DNA of 64,000 nucleotides from Flavobacteriaceae bacterium UJ101 (lineage in GTDB: Bacteria > Bacteroidota > Bacteroidia > Flavobacteriales > UJ101): contig CP016269.1 in the NCBI GenBank assembly GCA_001880285.1, positions 310,001 to 374,000 on the forward strand. Direction: 5' to 3'. The position numbers and the translations under genes were made by a program. Of this stretch, positions 1 through 8,642 are shown piece by piece (the first letter of the stretch is position 1; every line of letters begins with the position of its first letter). Under the pieces are notes generated by a model. It was not told the origin of the DNA, did not search any database, and saw only the letters and a program-made list of their open reading frames with translations.

Positions 1-905
1 ATATATTTAAATACTTCTGATTTTGGTACAGAATCTCGAAAAATCACATTACTTAACCCTCTTTTTTGAACTTCTTGTACCCATTCTTCTTTTTTCATTC
101 CTCCTCCAATTAATTGGAATACAACATTTGTTTCTTGAAGTTGCTCAGCAGCATCTATCAACTGAATCAAATGATTGGCTACACCATGAGCTCCTACATA
201 AGTAATAACAAAATTATTCTCTAATCCTAATTCTCTTCTAAAACTTTGAACATTAAAATCCTGCATTACTTTTTCAGCTAATGAAAAATCTGCAGCATTG
301 GGTATCATAATTACCTTTTTTTCTGGTACTTTCTTTTCATTTATTAGTTTTCTTTCAAAAGCGGGTGTTAATGTATTAATTAGAGTTGCTTTTTTATATA
401 CAAAAGCTTCAAACCAATAAGCAAATTTTATTATAGTTTTATTCGTCACCACACCTGTATCAATAGCAGATTCGGGCCATAAGTCACGTACTTCAAAAAC
501 AAAAGGTTTTCGCTTAAAAATGGATAACACATAAGCTGTAATTCCTAAAAATAAAGGAGGAGAGGTCACAACTATTACATCATAATCATTTTTAATTTTG
601 AACATTCCTGCCCAAATACTTGAAAAAACAAATGAAAAATACCCCCAAAGTCTTCCTAAAAATCCAGAGTTATATGATTCAGAAACATGGCATCTCATAA
701 CTTCAATATCATTTTCTTGAAGTTGCTTTTTAAACCATTTCCCTTTATATTTAGACTTTTTTTCTAATCCATTCGCATGCATCATTCCTGCTATCACTTT
801 AACTTCATGACCTTGTTCTTTCCAAACTTTTGTCATTTCATTAAAACGGGATCCACCATGATCATCATCTTCTAAATAGTATTGATGTATAAGTAATATT
901 TTCAA
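1..905 (-). CDS. GT4-family glycosyltransferase (WbuB-like), 3' end outside window
   Basis: Retaining GT-B glycosyltransferase, presumed to add a sugar to a growing surface-polysaccharide repeat unit at the cytoplasmic membrane. The visible protein (about 301 residues) begins KILLIHQYYLEDDDHGGSRF, typical of WbuB-like GT4 enzymes. It contains VTSPPLF, FEVRDLWPES and VGAHG, the conserved core of that subfamily. Its C-terminal part, with the nucleotide-sugar-binding E-x7-E motif, lies beyond the left edge. No ATG fits. I chose a TTG start at 905-903 because it overlaps the TGA of the upstream gene (TTGA), as expected for translational coupling, and the lysine right after it opens the family's usual N-terminal strand. 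Acceptor and donor are unknown. Confidence 0.85.
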   Translation of the reverse strand, partial: MKILLIHQYYLEDDDHGGSRFNEMTKVWKEQGHEVKVIAGMMHANGLEKKSKYKGKWFKKQLQENDIEVMRCHVSESYNSGFLGRLWGYFSFVFSSIWAGMFKIKNDYDVIVVTSPPLFLGITAYVLSIFKRKPFVFEVRDLWPESAIDTGVVTNKTIIKFAYWFEAFVYKKATLINTLTPAFERKLINEKKVPEKKVIMIPNAADFSLAEKVMQDFNVQSFRRELGLENNFVITYVGAHGVANHLIQLIDAAEQLQETNVVFQLIGGGMKKEEWVQEVQKRGLSNVIFRDSVPKSEVFKY

Positions 906-2791
906 AATGTAATTTTCGTTTTTATTTTATTTCCTTGAACTTTATTATGCAAATTTATACTTTCATTTTTAATTCCATAGTAATTTGATACATAACTATT
1001 TGTTTTTTTCCATATTAATGGTTTTTCATTAAAAGAGCTTTCTATTTTAATTTGATTTTCACTAATTGGATTAATATGCCAGTTTATTTCTAATTCATGT
1101 TCAGGCTTTCCTTCTACACTATCTTTTATTACCCATTCTAATTTATTTTTCTTCTTTATTACAATCCTCTTATGGGTAATATTTCCTAATTCTTTAAAAC
1201 CACAAAATTCACCTTCAAAGATAAAAGCGTCTTCTTTTTCAATAATACTTCCCTTAGCTTTTTTAATCCAGTTATTCCAAATAAACCGAGCCCCTTTTTT
1301 CATTTGATCATAGTTTCCTATTCTTATTGTATTATGAGACTTAGTTCCATTGAAATATTTTAATTCTTCTTCTTTAGTATTATATTTATAAGATCCTGCA
1401 TCCCATAATACATTTATTCCCTTAACCCAAATATCTAAATGTAAATTATCAGCTTGAACGGGTCTATCTTTATAATAACCACATCGAAGAAAAGTAATAA
1501 CATCATTTTCTCTTATAATGTAATACCCACTATTTTTAAAAATAAACTTATTTGATTTATCAAAAGGTATTAGTTTAGCTTTTGATTGTATATGATACCA
1601 ATTAGCATCTTCTTTTTCTTCGTTTGAAATAGTTCCTTTAAACTCAATATTTAATAAAGATGCTAAAGCATATAATTGTGCTTTATAGTTTCTATAATCT
1701 GTATTGGATAATTTAAAAAATAATGCCCCATCATTTGCTCCATAATTAGGTAACCAACCGGTACTATCATCTTGGCACGTATTCAAAAACTCAACTGATT
1801 TCTTAGCTCTTTTATAAACAATAGAATCAAATTTTTCATTATTTAAATGAGCCAATTGTATTCCCCATGTTAAAAGTTGAATAACAACTCTATGATAATT
1901 CATTGAAAATTGTAAAAAAGTACCATCTTCATAAATTTGATACTTTATTTCTTGTTCAAACCATTTTTTTCCTAATTTCTTCCACTTTTTTGCATTTGGT
2001 ATTGTTGGAAATAATAATGGTATTAGATATAATGCTAACGTTTCAGTAATAGCATGATTATTTCGAACTGCAATTCTTGAAAAATGAATATTATGATAAA
2101 CATGATGTATTTGCCAATAAATACTGTTCATGATTTTTTCAAAAATAATATCTGTTAAATATTCAGAATTCTTATAATAATTCAGTGCAAAGATCCAGTT
2201 AAAAACTCTAATTGAAGTTTCCTGACTACAATTATAATTAGGACCTTGGTTAATTGGATTCTTATCTATAAAATCTAAAATTTCTTGAAAAACCTGCTTT
2301 GAACAATCTTTTTGGTAATGATAATCATAACGTATGATCGTATATAAAAAAGAAAATCGAGCTTTTTCCCAAACATATTTTATATCTCCTGCATCAGCAT
2401 TTAGGTTTTCTAAACTTAAACTATGTCTACTAATATCATATTCATATCCTGTATCAGGATTTGTAAGCCAATTATAATTTTCTCCTAAATCAAAATCTAA
2501 TGCACTAAAGTATGTATAGATTCCTTTATTAATTTTTTCATATTCTTTTTTTAATTTTTCCATTTCTACTTTAGGAAAAACTAAATTTTCTTTAGAGCTA
2601 AAAAAAAATTGTGTTTTAGAATTTTTCCACTCTAACAAGGTTATGAATTTTTGAAAAGGAGGATTAATAGGAAATTCTTTTTGTAAAACACCTGTTTTAC
2701 GTTTTAATTCATACCAACTTCTAAACCCAACATACCTCAACCCCATGTTTGATATGACATCAATTAATGAATTTATTTTTGAGAACATCAT
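902..2791 (-). CDS. heparinase II/III family protein
   Basis: 629-residue member of the heparinase II/III-like polysaccharide lyase superfamily. It has an N-terminal alpha-toroid (about residues 100-370, with NNHAITETLALYL matching the conserved Asn-His motif) and a C-terminal beta-sandwich (about 390-620, with WDAGSYKYN and NGTKSHNTIRIGN). Such genes often sit inside bacterial capsule and O-antigen loci. There the product is thought to trim or remodel the glycan rather than feed on it, by analogy with AlgL-type lyases. No convincing signal peptide is visible, which is odd for an exported lyase. It overlaps the downstream glycosyltransferase by 4 bases and lies 11 bases after the SGNH-like gene, so it is almost certainly co-transcribed. 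The substrate is not predictable. Confidence 0.85.
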   Translation of the reverse strand: MMFSKINSLIDVISNMGLRYVGFRSWYELKRKTGVLQKEFPINPPFQKFITLLEWKNSKTQFFFSSKENLVFPKVEMEKLKKEYEKINKGIYTYFSALDFDLGENYNWLTNPDTGYEYDISRHSLSLENLNADAGDIKYVWEKARFSFLYTIIRYDYHYQKDCSKQVFQEILDFIDKNPINQGPNYNCSQETSIRVFNWIFALNYYKNSEYLTDIIFEKIMNSIYWQIHHVYHNIHFSRIAVRNNHAITETLALYLIPLLFPTIPNAKKWKKLGKKWFEQEIKYQIYEDGTFLQFSMNYHRVVIQLLTWGIQLAHLNNEKFDSIVYKRAKKSVEFLNTCQDDSTGWLPNYGANDGALFFKLSNTDYRNYKAQLYALASLLNIEFKGTISNEEKEDANWYHIQSKAKLIPFDKSNKFIFKNSGYYIIRENDVITFLRCGYYKDRPVQADNLHLDIWVKGINVLWDAGSYKYNTKEEELKYFNGTKSHNTIRIGNYDQMKKGARFIWNNWIKKAKGSIIEKEDAFIFEGEFCGFKELGNITHKRIVIKKKNKLEWVIKDSVEGKPEHELEINWHINPISENQIKIESSFNEKPLIWKKTNSYVSNYYGIKNESINLHNKVQGNKIKTKITF

Positions 2792-2802
2792 ATTTTTAAG
2801 GT

Positions 2803-3795
2803 TTATTTATAAACTTCTTTTAACATCCTCTCACCAACACTTGGTTTAAAATGAGAGCTTTCATAATAATTACGGAGATCTGTTGTTATATCATTCTCCC
2901 CAGAAAAATCATATATTGAGCTTTTACCAAAAATATCTTCTAAAACCTTAATATCTTGATCATTAAATTTATTTTTATTGTATAATGGATTAATTACAAT
3001 TTTATAATTTGTTTTTTTATGATCAAAAATAGATTTAATTTCTCTCAACATAGCTTCCATTTCTTTGGTAATTTTTATTTTTAAATGTTCTCTTTCATGA
3101 GTTAAATCAAATTCTTTTCTATCCTCTAATTTTTTATAATAAGCAATCGAATCATTGCTTATCATTTTTTTAACTCTTTCATTACTAATATCATTACCTT
3201 TTGGAGAAGTTTTATTGTCATTTTCAAAAGTTAAATAATTCTCCATTAACTCTTTATCTACACCTAACAAAACATATGATAAATAGGGAACCCAGGCTTT
3301 CTTTGAATATCCCATAAACATTTTCACTTGAAAATTAAGCCATGAATATTTTGAATAATCATAATGAAATAACTCTAAATCAGGATTTTTAAATGTATGA
3401 TCTGTATCTAAAAGTATTAATGCATTTTTAATAGGATAATCATTATCATACAAATACTTAATTTTTGCATACATCCCATAAATTGATTCTCCATTTGTAT
3501 TATACGAAAATGCTATAGCATCTTCAGGTAAAAATTTCTCCCAAGAATTTGTTTTAACCGCCATAGTTCTGGAACTACCAAAAATAAATGAGTTATAAGG
3601 GAATAACTCTTTATTTAATTTAAATTTCTCATGTGTAACATAATCTCTATTTACTCCTAAATATGCATCTTCAATATTGGTTATATCACCATAATCATAT
3701 ATAATTTTATAAGGATCAAAAAAAATATACAAGCCTATAAAAAGTAGTATAGGACTCATAAAAATTAAAACTTTTTTTATAAATAATTCTAACAT
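2803..3795 (-). CDS. membrane-anchored SGNH-like protein paired with MBOAT acyltransferase
   Basis: 330 residues with one N-terminal membrane segment (about 7-27) and a large extracytoplasmic domain. FGSSRTMA (about residue 72) resembles the nucleophile block of SGNH hydrolases. The C-terminal SSHFKPSVG could supply the catalytic histidine. The gene is 12 bases downstream of an AlgI-like MBOAT gene. Such pairs (AlgI with AlgJ/AlgX, DltB with DltD, PatA with PatB) move an acyl group across the membrane and attach it to a polymer. I infer that this protein takes an acyl (probably acetyl) group from the MBOAT partner and O-acylates the polysaccharide in the periplasm. Overall similarity to named families is weak, so the function rests mainly on context. 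Confidence 0.6.
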   Translation of the reverse strand: MLELFIKKVLIFMSPILLFIGLYIFFDPYKIIYDYGDITNIEDAYLGVNRDYVTHEKFKLNKELFPYNSFIFGSSRTMAVKTNSWEKFLPEDAIAFSYNTNGESIYGMYAKIKYLYDNDYPIKNALILLDTDHTFKNPDLELFHYDYSKYSWLNFQVKMFMGYSKKAWVPYLSYVLLGVDKELMENYLTFENDNKTSPKGNDISNERVKKMISNDSIAYYKKLEDRKEFDLTHEREHLKIKITKEMEAMLREIKSIFDHKKTNYKIVINPLYNKNKFNDQDIKVLEDIFGKSSIYDFSGENDITTDLRNYYESSHFKPSVGERMLKEVYK

Positions 3796-3807
3796 ACTTT
3801 ATTCCTT

Positions 3808-5253
3808 TTAAAATTGAAAATAGATAAAATCACTTGATTGGCCACTATAAAAGTTAATCAAAAATACAATCATATAATATACAAACATTCTAATTACAAA
3901 ATGGTATTTTTTTACGTTTTCTAAGCCATATTTTTCTTTTCTATTAAACCATTCAAATATTAAAAAAATCAATAAAATTGGTATAATACTCAAATAAGTA
4001 TCAAAAGAAATAAACTTTAAATTAATGTAATTTTCATTAACAAATATTCTTTTTATATATGTAAAAGCTGATGATACATTTTCAGCTCTAAAAAAAATCC
4101 AACCAAAAACAACTAAAATAAAAGTTGAACCCATTTTAATTATTTCATTAAAAGTAGGAAAGACCCTATTCTCTGCAACATTATTTAAATTAGATCTATT
4201 TTTATTTGCTAATAATAAAGGTAAAAAATACAATGCATTTAAAGCACCCCACACAATAAATGTCCAATTAGCTCCATGCCAGAAACCACTTACTAGAAAA
4301 ATTATAAATGTATTTCTTATTTTCATCTTGGTTCCTCCTCTACTTCCCCCCAAAGGAATATAAAGATAGTCTCTAAACCATGTTGATAATGAAATATGCC
4401 AACGTCTCCAAAACTCAGCAATATCTCTTGAAAAATAAGGAAAAGCAAAATTCTGCATTAAATTAAATCCAAATAATTTTGATACACCTATCGCTATGTT
4501 GGAATACCCTGAAAAATCTCCATATATCTGAAAAGCAAACAAAATACCTCCTAAAAATAATACAATAGATGAGTAATTTTGATAATTTGAAAAAATATCA
4601 TTTACTACAACAGCACAATTGTCAGCAATTACGATTTTAGTAAATAATCCCCATAAAATTTGTCTTAAACCATCTACAGCTTTATCATATTCAAATATTC
4701 TTTTTTTATAAAATTGGGGTAATAAATTAGAAGCTCTTTCTATTGGACCTGCTACTAACTGAGGAAAAAATGATACAAATGCCGCAAAATCAATAAAACT
4801 ATGTGTTGGTTTTAATTGTTTTCTATATACATCTATTGTATAACTTAATGTTTGAAAAGTATAAAAACTGATTCCTACTGGTAATATAATATTCAACCTT
4901 TCGGCTTGAATGGTACTTCCAAAAAAAGTAAATGCATTAACAAATGAATCGACAAAAAAGTTATAATATTTAAAAAAACCTAGTAGTCCTAAATTAACGA
5001 TTAAACTTCCTGATAATAATAATTTCCTTTTATTAAGATGTTTTGTTTTTTCCAACAAAAGTCCTATAGTAAAATCTACTATAGTACTAAATGCTATTAA
5101 AAATAGAAAACGCCAATCCCACCATCCATAAAAAATATAACTTACTACTAATAGAAATATATTTTGATATTTCAATTTATTGTTAAAGATATACCAATAT
5201 AGAAGGAAAACTATAGGTAAGAATAGTGCAAATTCAATTGAATTAAATAACAT
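3808..5253 (-). CDS. MBOAT family O-acyltransferase (AlgI-like)
   Basis: 481-residue polytopic membrane protein of the membrane-bound O-acyltransferase family. The AlgI/DltB core is clear: NLGLLGFFKYYNFF, LPVGISFYTFQTLSYTIDVYR, FAAFVSFFPQLVAGPIERA, FWRRWHISLSTWFRDYLYIPLGG and the active-site block SGFWHGANWTFIVWG with the invariant histidine. Length is normal for AlgI homologues. It should pass an acyl group from a cytoplasmic donor through the membrane to an extracytoplasmic partner, probably the SGNH-like protein encoded just downstream, to O-acylate the polysaccharide. It starts 11 bases after the wecB stop, within the same operon. Confidence 0.93.
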   Translation of the reverse strand: MLFNSIEFALFLPIVFLLYWYIFNNKLKYQNIFLLVVSYIFYGWWDWRFLFLIAFSTIVDFTIGLLLEKTKHLNKRKLLLSGSLIVNLGLLGFFKYYNFFVDSFVNAFTFFGSTIQAERLNIILPVGISFYTFQTLSYTIDVYRKQLKPTHSFIDFAAFVSFFPQLVAGPIERASNLLPQFYKKRIFEYDKAVDGLRQILWGLFTKIVIADNCAVVVNDIFSNYQNYSSIVLFLGGILFAFQIYGDFSGYSNIAIGVSKLFGFNLMQNFAFPYFSRDIAEFWRRWHISLSTWFRDYLYIPLGGSRGGTKMKIRNTFIIFLVSGFWHGANWTFIVWGALNALYFLPLLLANKNRSNLNNVAENRVFPTFNEIIKMGSTFILVVFGWIFFRAENVSSAFTYIKRIFVNENYINLKFISFDTYLSIIPILLIFLIFEWFNRKEKYGLENVKKYHFVIRMFVYYMIVFLINFYSGQSSDFIYFQF

Positions 5254-5264
5254 TTATAACAAGT

Positions 5265-6356
5265 TTACTTAAAAAGTTCTAAAACATGATCCACAATTCG
5301 TTCTGATGTTTTTCCATCCCAAAGATTAGGAATTCCACCTTCTTTCCATTCATTATTAAATAATGTATTTAAATAAGGTTTCAAGTTTTTAGGATTAGTT
5401 CCTACTAACTCATTAGTCCCAATCGTAATGGTTTCTGGTCGTTCTGTATTATCTCTCAATGTCATACATGGTACTTTCATCACTGTAGCTTCTTCTGTTA
5501 TTCCTCCTGAATCCGTTACAACTGCTTTTGCATTCTTCACTAAATAATTAAATTGTAGGTAACCTAGTGGTTCTATCATAAATAAATTTGATGCTTTGAC
5601 CCCTATTTTTTCTAATATCTTAGCTGTTCTTGGGTGCACAGGGAAAATAACAGGAATTCCCTCTACATTATTTACTATCTCATCAATTAATTCTTTCAAT
5701 TTAGCTTCTTCATCTACATTAGCAGGACGATGAAGTGTCATCACAATATATTCCTTCTCTTGTAGTTGTAATTTTTCCCAAACAGCTGGAGCTTCAAATC
5801 GTTCTATATTTTTTAATAGAGTATCAATCATAGTATTCCCCACATAAAAAATTTGCTCTTCCTTAAATCCTAACTTTTTTAAATTTTCATTTGCAATCTC
5901 TGAAGTTGTAAAAAAATAATCTGTAATAGAATCTGTTACCATCCGATTAATTTCTTCTGGCATCGTTAAATCCCAAGAACGAATTCCTGCTTCAACATGT
6001 GCTACTTTAATATTCAATTTTTTAGCCGCAATCGTACATGCCATTGTAGAATTAACATCTCCAACCACAATACATAAATCGCAAGGTGTATTCATTAAGA
6101 TCTCTTCATATCGTTCTATAATACGAGCAGTTTGTTGACCTTGAGTTCCTGAACCAACTTCTAAATTAATATCAGGATGTGGGATTCCTAATTGTTCAAA
6201 AAAACTACCACTCATTTTTTGATCATAATGTTGACCAGTATGAATTAATCGATAATTGATATCAATTCCATTTGATTTTCTTTTTTCTATACTAGCTACA
6301 ATAGGTGCTATTTTCATAAAATTGGGTCTAGCTCCTGCTATAATATCTATCAACAT
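5265..6356 (-). CDS. wecB: UDP-N-acetylglucosamine 2-epimerase (non-hydrolysing)
   Basis: 363-residue cytosolic enzyme interconverting UDP-GlcNAc and UDP-ManNAc. Diagnostic parts are GARPNFMKIAPI at the N-terminus, IHTGQHYD, VVGDVNST, HVEAGIRSWD and VTDSGGITEEA near the C-terminus, all hallmarks of the WecB family. Length is standard. UDP-ManNAc can be used directly or oxidised to UDP-ManNAcA. A nucleotide-sugar 6-dehydrogenase is encoded at 34140-35426 at the other end of the locus, but that one looks more like TviB/WbpO than WecC, so a ManNAcA product is not certain. The gene lies 5 bases after the CapK-like gene and 11 bases before the MBOAT gene. Confidence 0.95.
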   Translation of the reverse strand: MLIDIIAGARPNFMKIAPIVASIEKRKSNGIDINYRLIHTGQHYDQKMSGSFFEQLGIPHPDINLEVGSGTQGQQTARIIERYEEILMNTPCDLCIVVGDVNSTMACTIAAKKLNIKVAHVEAGIRSWDLTMPEEINRMVTDSITDYFFTTSEIANENLKKLGFKEEQIFYVGNTMIDTLLKNIERFEAPAVWEKLQLQEKEYIVMTLHRPANVDEEAKLKELIDEIVNNVEGIPVIFPVHPRTAKILEKIGVKASNLFMIEPLGYLQFNYLVKNAKAVVTDSGGITEEATVMKVPCMTLRDNTERPETITIGTNELVGTNPKNLKPYLNTLFNNEWKEGGIPNLWDGKTSERIVDHVLELFK

Positions 6357-6361
6357 TTTAT

Positions 6362-7681
6362 TTACTTTTTTATATGTGAAACAACTGCTTTTAATTTACC
6401 TGCCTTTGTTCTTGGAATCGATTCCTTATAAACAATGGTATAATTAAAATCTTCTCCTAATTTATTTTTTATTTCTCTATTTAAACTTTTCTCGTCTTTT
6501 TCAGTATAATTTTCTTTTTTTACAATCCAAAATTCGGCACTTCCTTTATTATACTGATGAATTTGCGCTTCTAAAACACCAAATGTAGCTTTAAAAATAT
6601 GATCTAGACGTCCAATTTGCCTTCCATCCGAAAGGTATATATTATCTTCTACTCTACCAATAATTCTTTTTACAACACGACTATTCCTTCCACAATCACA
6701 TTTAAAATTTTCTGAAGGTAGTTCAGCTAAATCTCCTGTATCATAGCGCACAAAAGGTAATACTTTATTAGATAATTGTGTCCCAACAATTCTATAATAC
6801 GAGGTGCTTTCATCTTTTATAAACTCGACATACGAATAATCTTCATTAACATGTAAATTTCCCTCTTCACATTGATAAATATCTGCTACTCCTTCAGCTT
6901 GTCCGTAAAAGTCAAGTAATTTTGTTGAAAACACACTTTCTATTAATAATCGTTGACTACTTGATAAACTCTCAGAACTACATGTTATAGCTTCTAGTTC
7001 TATATTTTTCGTCAAATCTGTATGTTCTTTACTATAAGAAGCTAGAAGAGCTAAACTAGAAGGATAACCATGTAACCATTTTACCTTATGCTTAATAATT
7101 GCTTTTAAATACTCTCTTACTGTTTTTTCTGATAAATGATATTGTGATAATAATAATTGATTAGTCGTTTTAACATCAACCCAATAAGGTGGTTTATTCT
7201 TTTTAGTTGATAAAAAAACACGTCCAATTAGGTTCGCATTTTTTTTCTCTTTAAAAAGTTTATGTGAATTTCTAAAATACCAAACAGCTGCAAATTTCTT
7301 ATTAAAAAAATCTTCTGTTATAGGAAATATAAAAGCAGTACCTGTTGAACCACTTGTATTTAAATCTTGCTGAATTTCAATTTCTTTATTAATAAATAAA
7401 TTCTTATCTTTTAAAATATCCTTTTTAGAAATAATTGGTAAATCTTCTATTTTATTTACATTAAGATAATCATTTTGATAATAGGGTACATTTTTAATTG
7501 CTTCTTTAACTCTATCAAAATCAAGATTTCTTCTATTTTGGTTATCAGATTGAGTAAATTGTTTTAAATATTTTTGAAAACTACCATTAAAGCGATTTTT
7601 TGATTCCTGTTTTCCTTTTAAGTTAACTAGAATCCTCATCATAAAATAGGGTATATTTTTTAAAATCTTTTCTTTATTCAT
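6362..7681 (-). CDS. phenylacetate-CoA ligase-like (CapK) adenylate-forming protein
   Basis: 439-residue member of the ANL (adenylate-forming) superfamily, CapK/PaaK type. The ATP-binding loop is seen as NTSGSTGTAF (about residues 108-117), followed by FYGQAEG (about 259) and RYDTGDLAELP; the C-terminal domain carries IPRTKAGKLKAV with the conserved lysine. A CxC...C cluster in the ECDCGRNSR-type region (about 327-334) is usual in CapK proteins and may bind zinc. CapK-like genes recur in polysaccharide loci, but the acid they activate is usually unknown; one possibility is amide-linking an amino acid or other acid to a sugar. The gene follows the glycosyltransferase gene by one base. Confidence 0.85.
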   Translation of the reverse strand: MNKEKILKNIPYFMMRILVNLKGKQESKNRFNGSFQKYLKQFTQSDNQNRRNLDFDRVKEAIKNVPYYQNDYLNVNKIEDLPIISKKDILKDKNLFINKEIEIQQDLNTSGSTGTAFIFPITEDFFNKKFAAVWYFRNSHKLFKEKKNANLIGRVFLSTKKNKPPYWVDVKTTNQLLLSQYHLSEKTVREYLKAIIKHKVKWLHGYPSSLALLASYSKEHTDLTKNIELEAITCSSESLSSSQRLLIESVFSTKLLDFYGQAEGVADIYQCEEGNLHVNEDYSYVEFIKDESTSYYRIVGTQLSNKVLPFVRYDTGDLAELPSENFKCDCGRNSRVVKRIIGRVEDNIYLSDGRQIGRLDHIFKATFGVLEAQIHQYNKGSAEFWIVKKENYTEKDEKSLNREIKNKLGEDFNYTIVYKESIPRTKAGKLKAVVSHIKK

Positions 7682-7682
7682 T

Positions 7683-8642
7683 TCATAATGATTTATATAA
7701 ATCGGCTAAATCTTTAGCTCCATTTTCATCAAAATTATAATCAAGTGAGGTTTTATAACTATTTTCTATAATTCTTTTTAAACTATTTATATCGTGCAAT
7801 TTATAACATTTCACCAAATTATGCCGATCAACAACATCTGTTGCTAGTATCATTTTATTATAAAACAATCCTTCTTTAATAGTTAATGCGTCCCCATCAG
7901 TTGTGGTATTTCTAATAATAATATCTGATCTTTTTATAACATGAATAAATGAATGTTCATTAGTTAAAATGAGAATATTTTTAGGAACATTTATTTGTTC
8001 ATCATCAATCTTTTTTAAATAGCTTTTCGTTGGATCTGAAATAATTAATTTATATTTTTCACCTAGTTTATCAAATAACTCTATTAGCTCTAAAACTCCA
8101 TATAAATCTTCACCATTTTTATCTAAAGCATATTTACCATTTGTAGAACAAACTACAACATTTTGATGGCTAATAAAATTATCAATTTTTTCAATATTCT
8201 CTTTATCACAATTACTTTTAACAGAACTCAATGGAGGTATAAAAGCTGTAATATATTGTGTGTTTTTATTAATTTTCTTCCCTATTTTCAAACTATCTTC
8301 ATTTAATACAATCGGAATTTTAGTGATCTTTAAAGCTAAATTATTAATAAAATAGCGCCAACCTGAGTATTGTTTCAAATTTCCATGAAATGTTAGAATA
8401 CTTTTTTTATTCAAAAAAAAACAATACACTGCTATTATTAATTTAAAAAATACATTAGAAGTATGTAAATGAATAATTTTATATTCTCTTATTTTTTTTA
8501 ATATATCAAAAAAAGAATTCTTTCTATAATCAATAAACGTATATGGAATTTCTTTTTCTTTTAAGAATTCATTTATCCTACTGATATGAATTGTCACACC
8601 ACCTATTGGAGGAGGTAAAGTACCTATTATCAACAAATTCAT
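7683..8642 (-). CDS. glycosyltransferase (GT4-like, PPPIGGV type)
   Basis: 319-residue GT-B-type protein. The N-terminus MNLLIIGTLPPPIGGVTIHI is characteristic of a GT4-like subfamily, and the C-terminal half contains IIRNTTTDGDALTIKEGLF, the equivalent of the sugar-nucleotide-binding E-x7-E region. The reading frame can be opened further upstream to 8825. I chose the ATG at 8642 because family similarity starts exactly there, the longer version would overlap the upstream wzy-like gene by 184 bases, and TAATG at 8644-8640 makes a coupled stop/start. It probably adds one sugar of the repeat unit in the cytoplasm; donor and linkage are unknown. Confidence 0.85.
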   Translation of the reverse strand: MNLLIIGTLPPPIGGVTIHISRINEFLKEKEIPYTFIDYRKNSFFDILKKIREYKIIHLHTSNVFFKLIIAVYCFFLNKKSILTFHGNLKQYSGWRYFINNLALKITKIPIVLNEDSLKIGKKINKNTQYITAFIPPLSSVKSNCDKENIEKIDNFISHQNVVVCSTNGKYALDKNGEDLYGVLELIELFDKLGEKYKLIISDPTKSYLKKIDDEQINVPKNILILTNEHSFIHVIKRSDIIIRNTTTDGDALTIKEGLFYNKMILATDVVDRHNLVKCYKLHDINSLKRIIENSYKTSLDYNFDENGAKDLADLYKSL

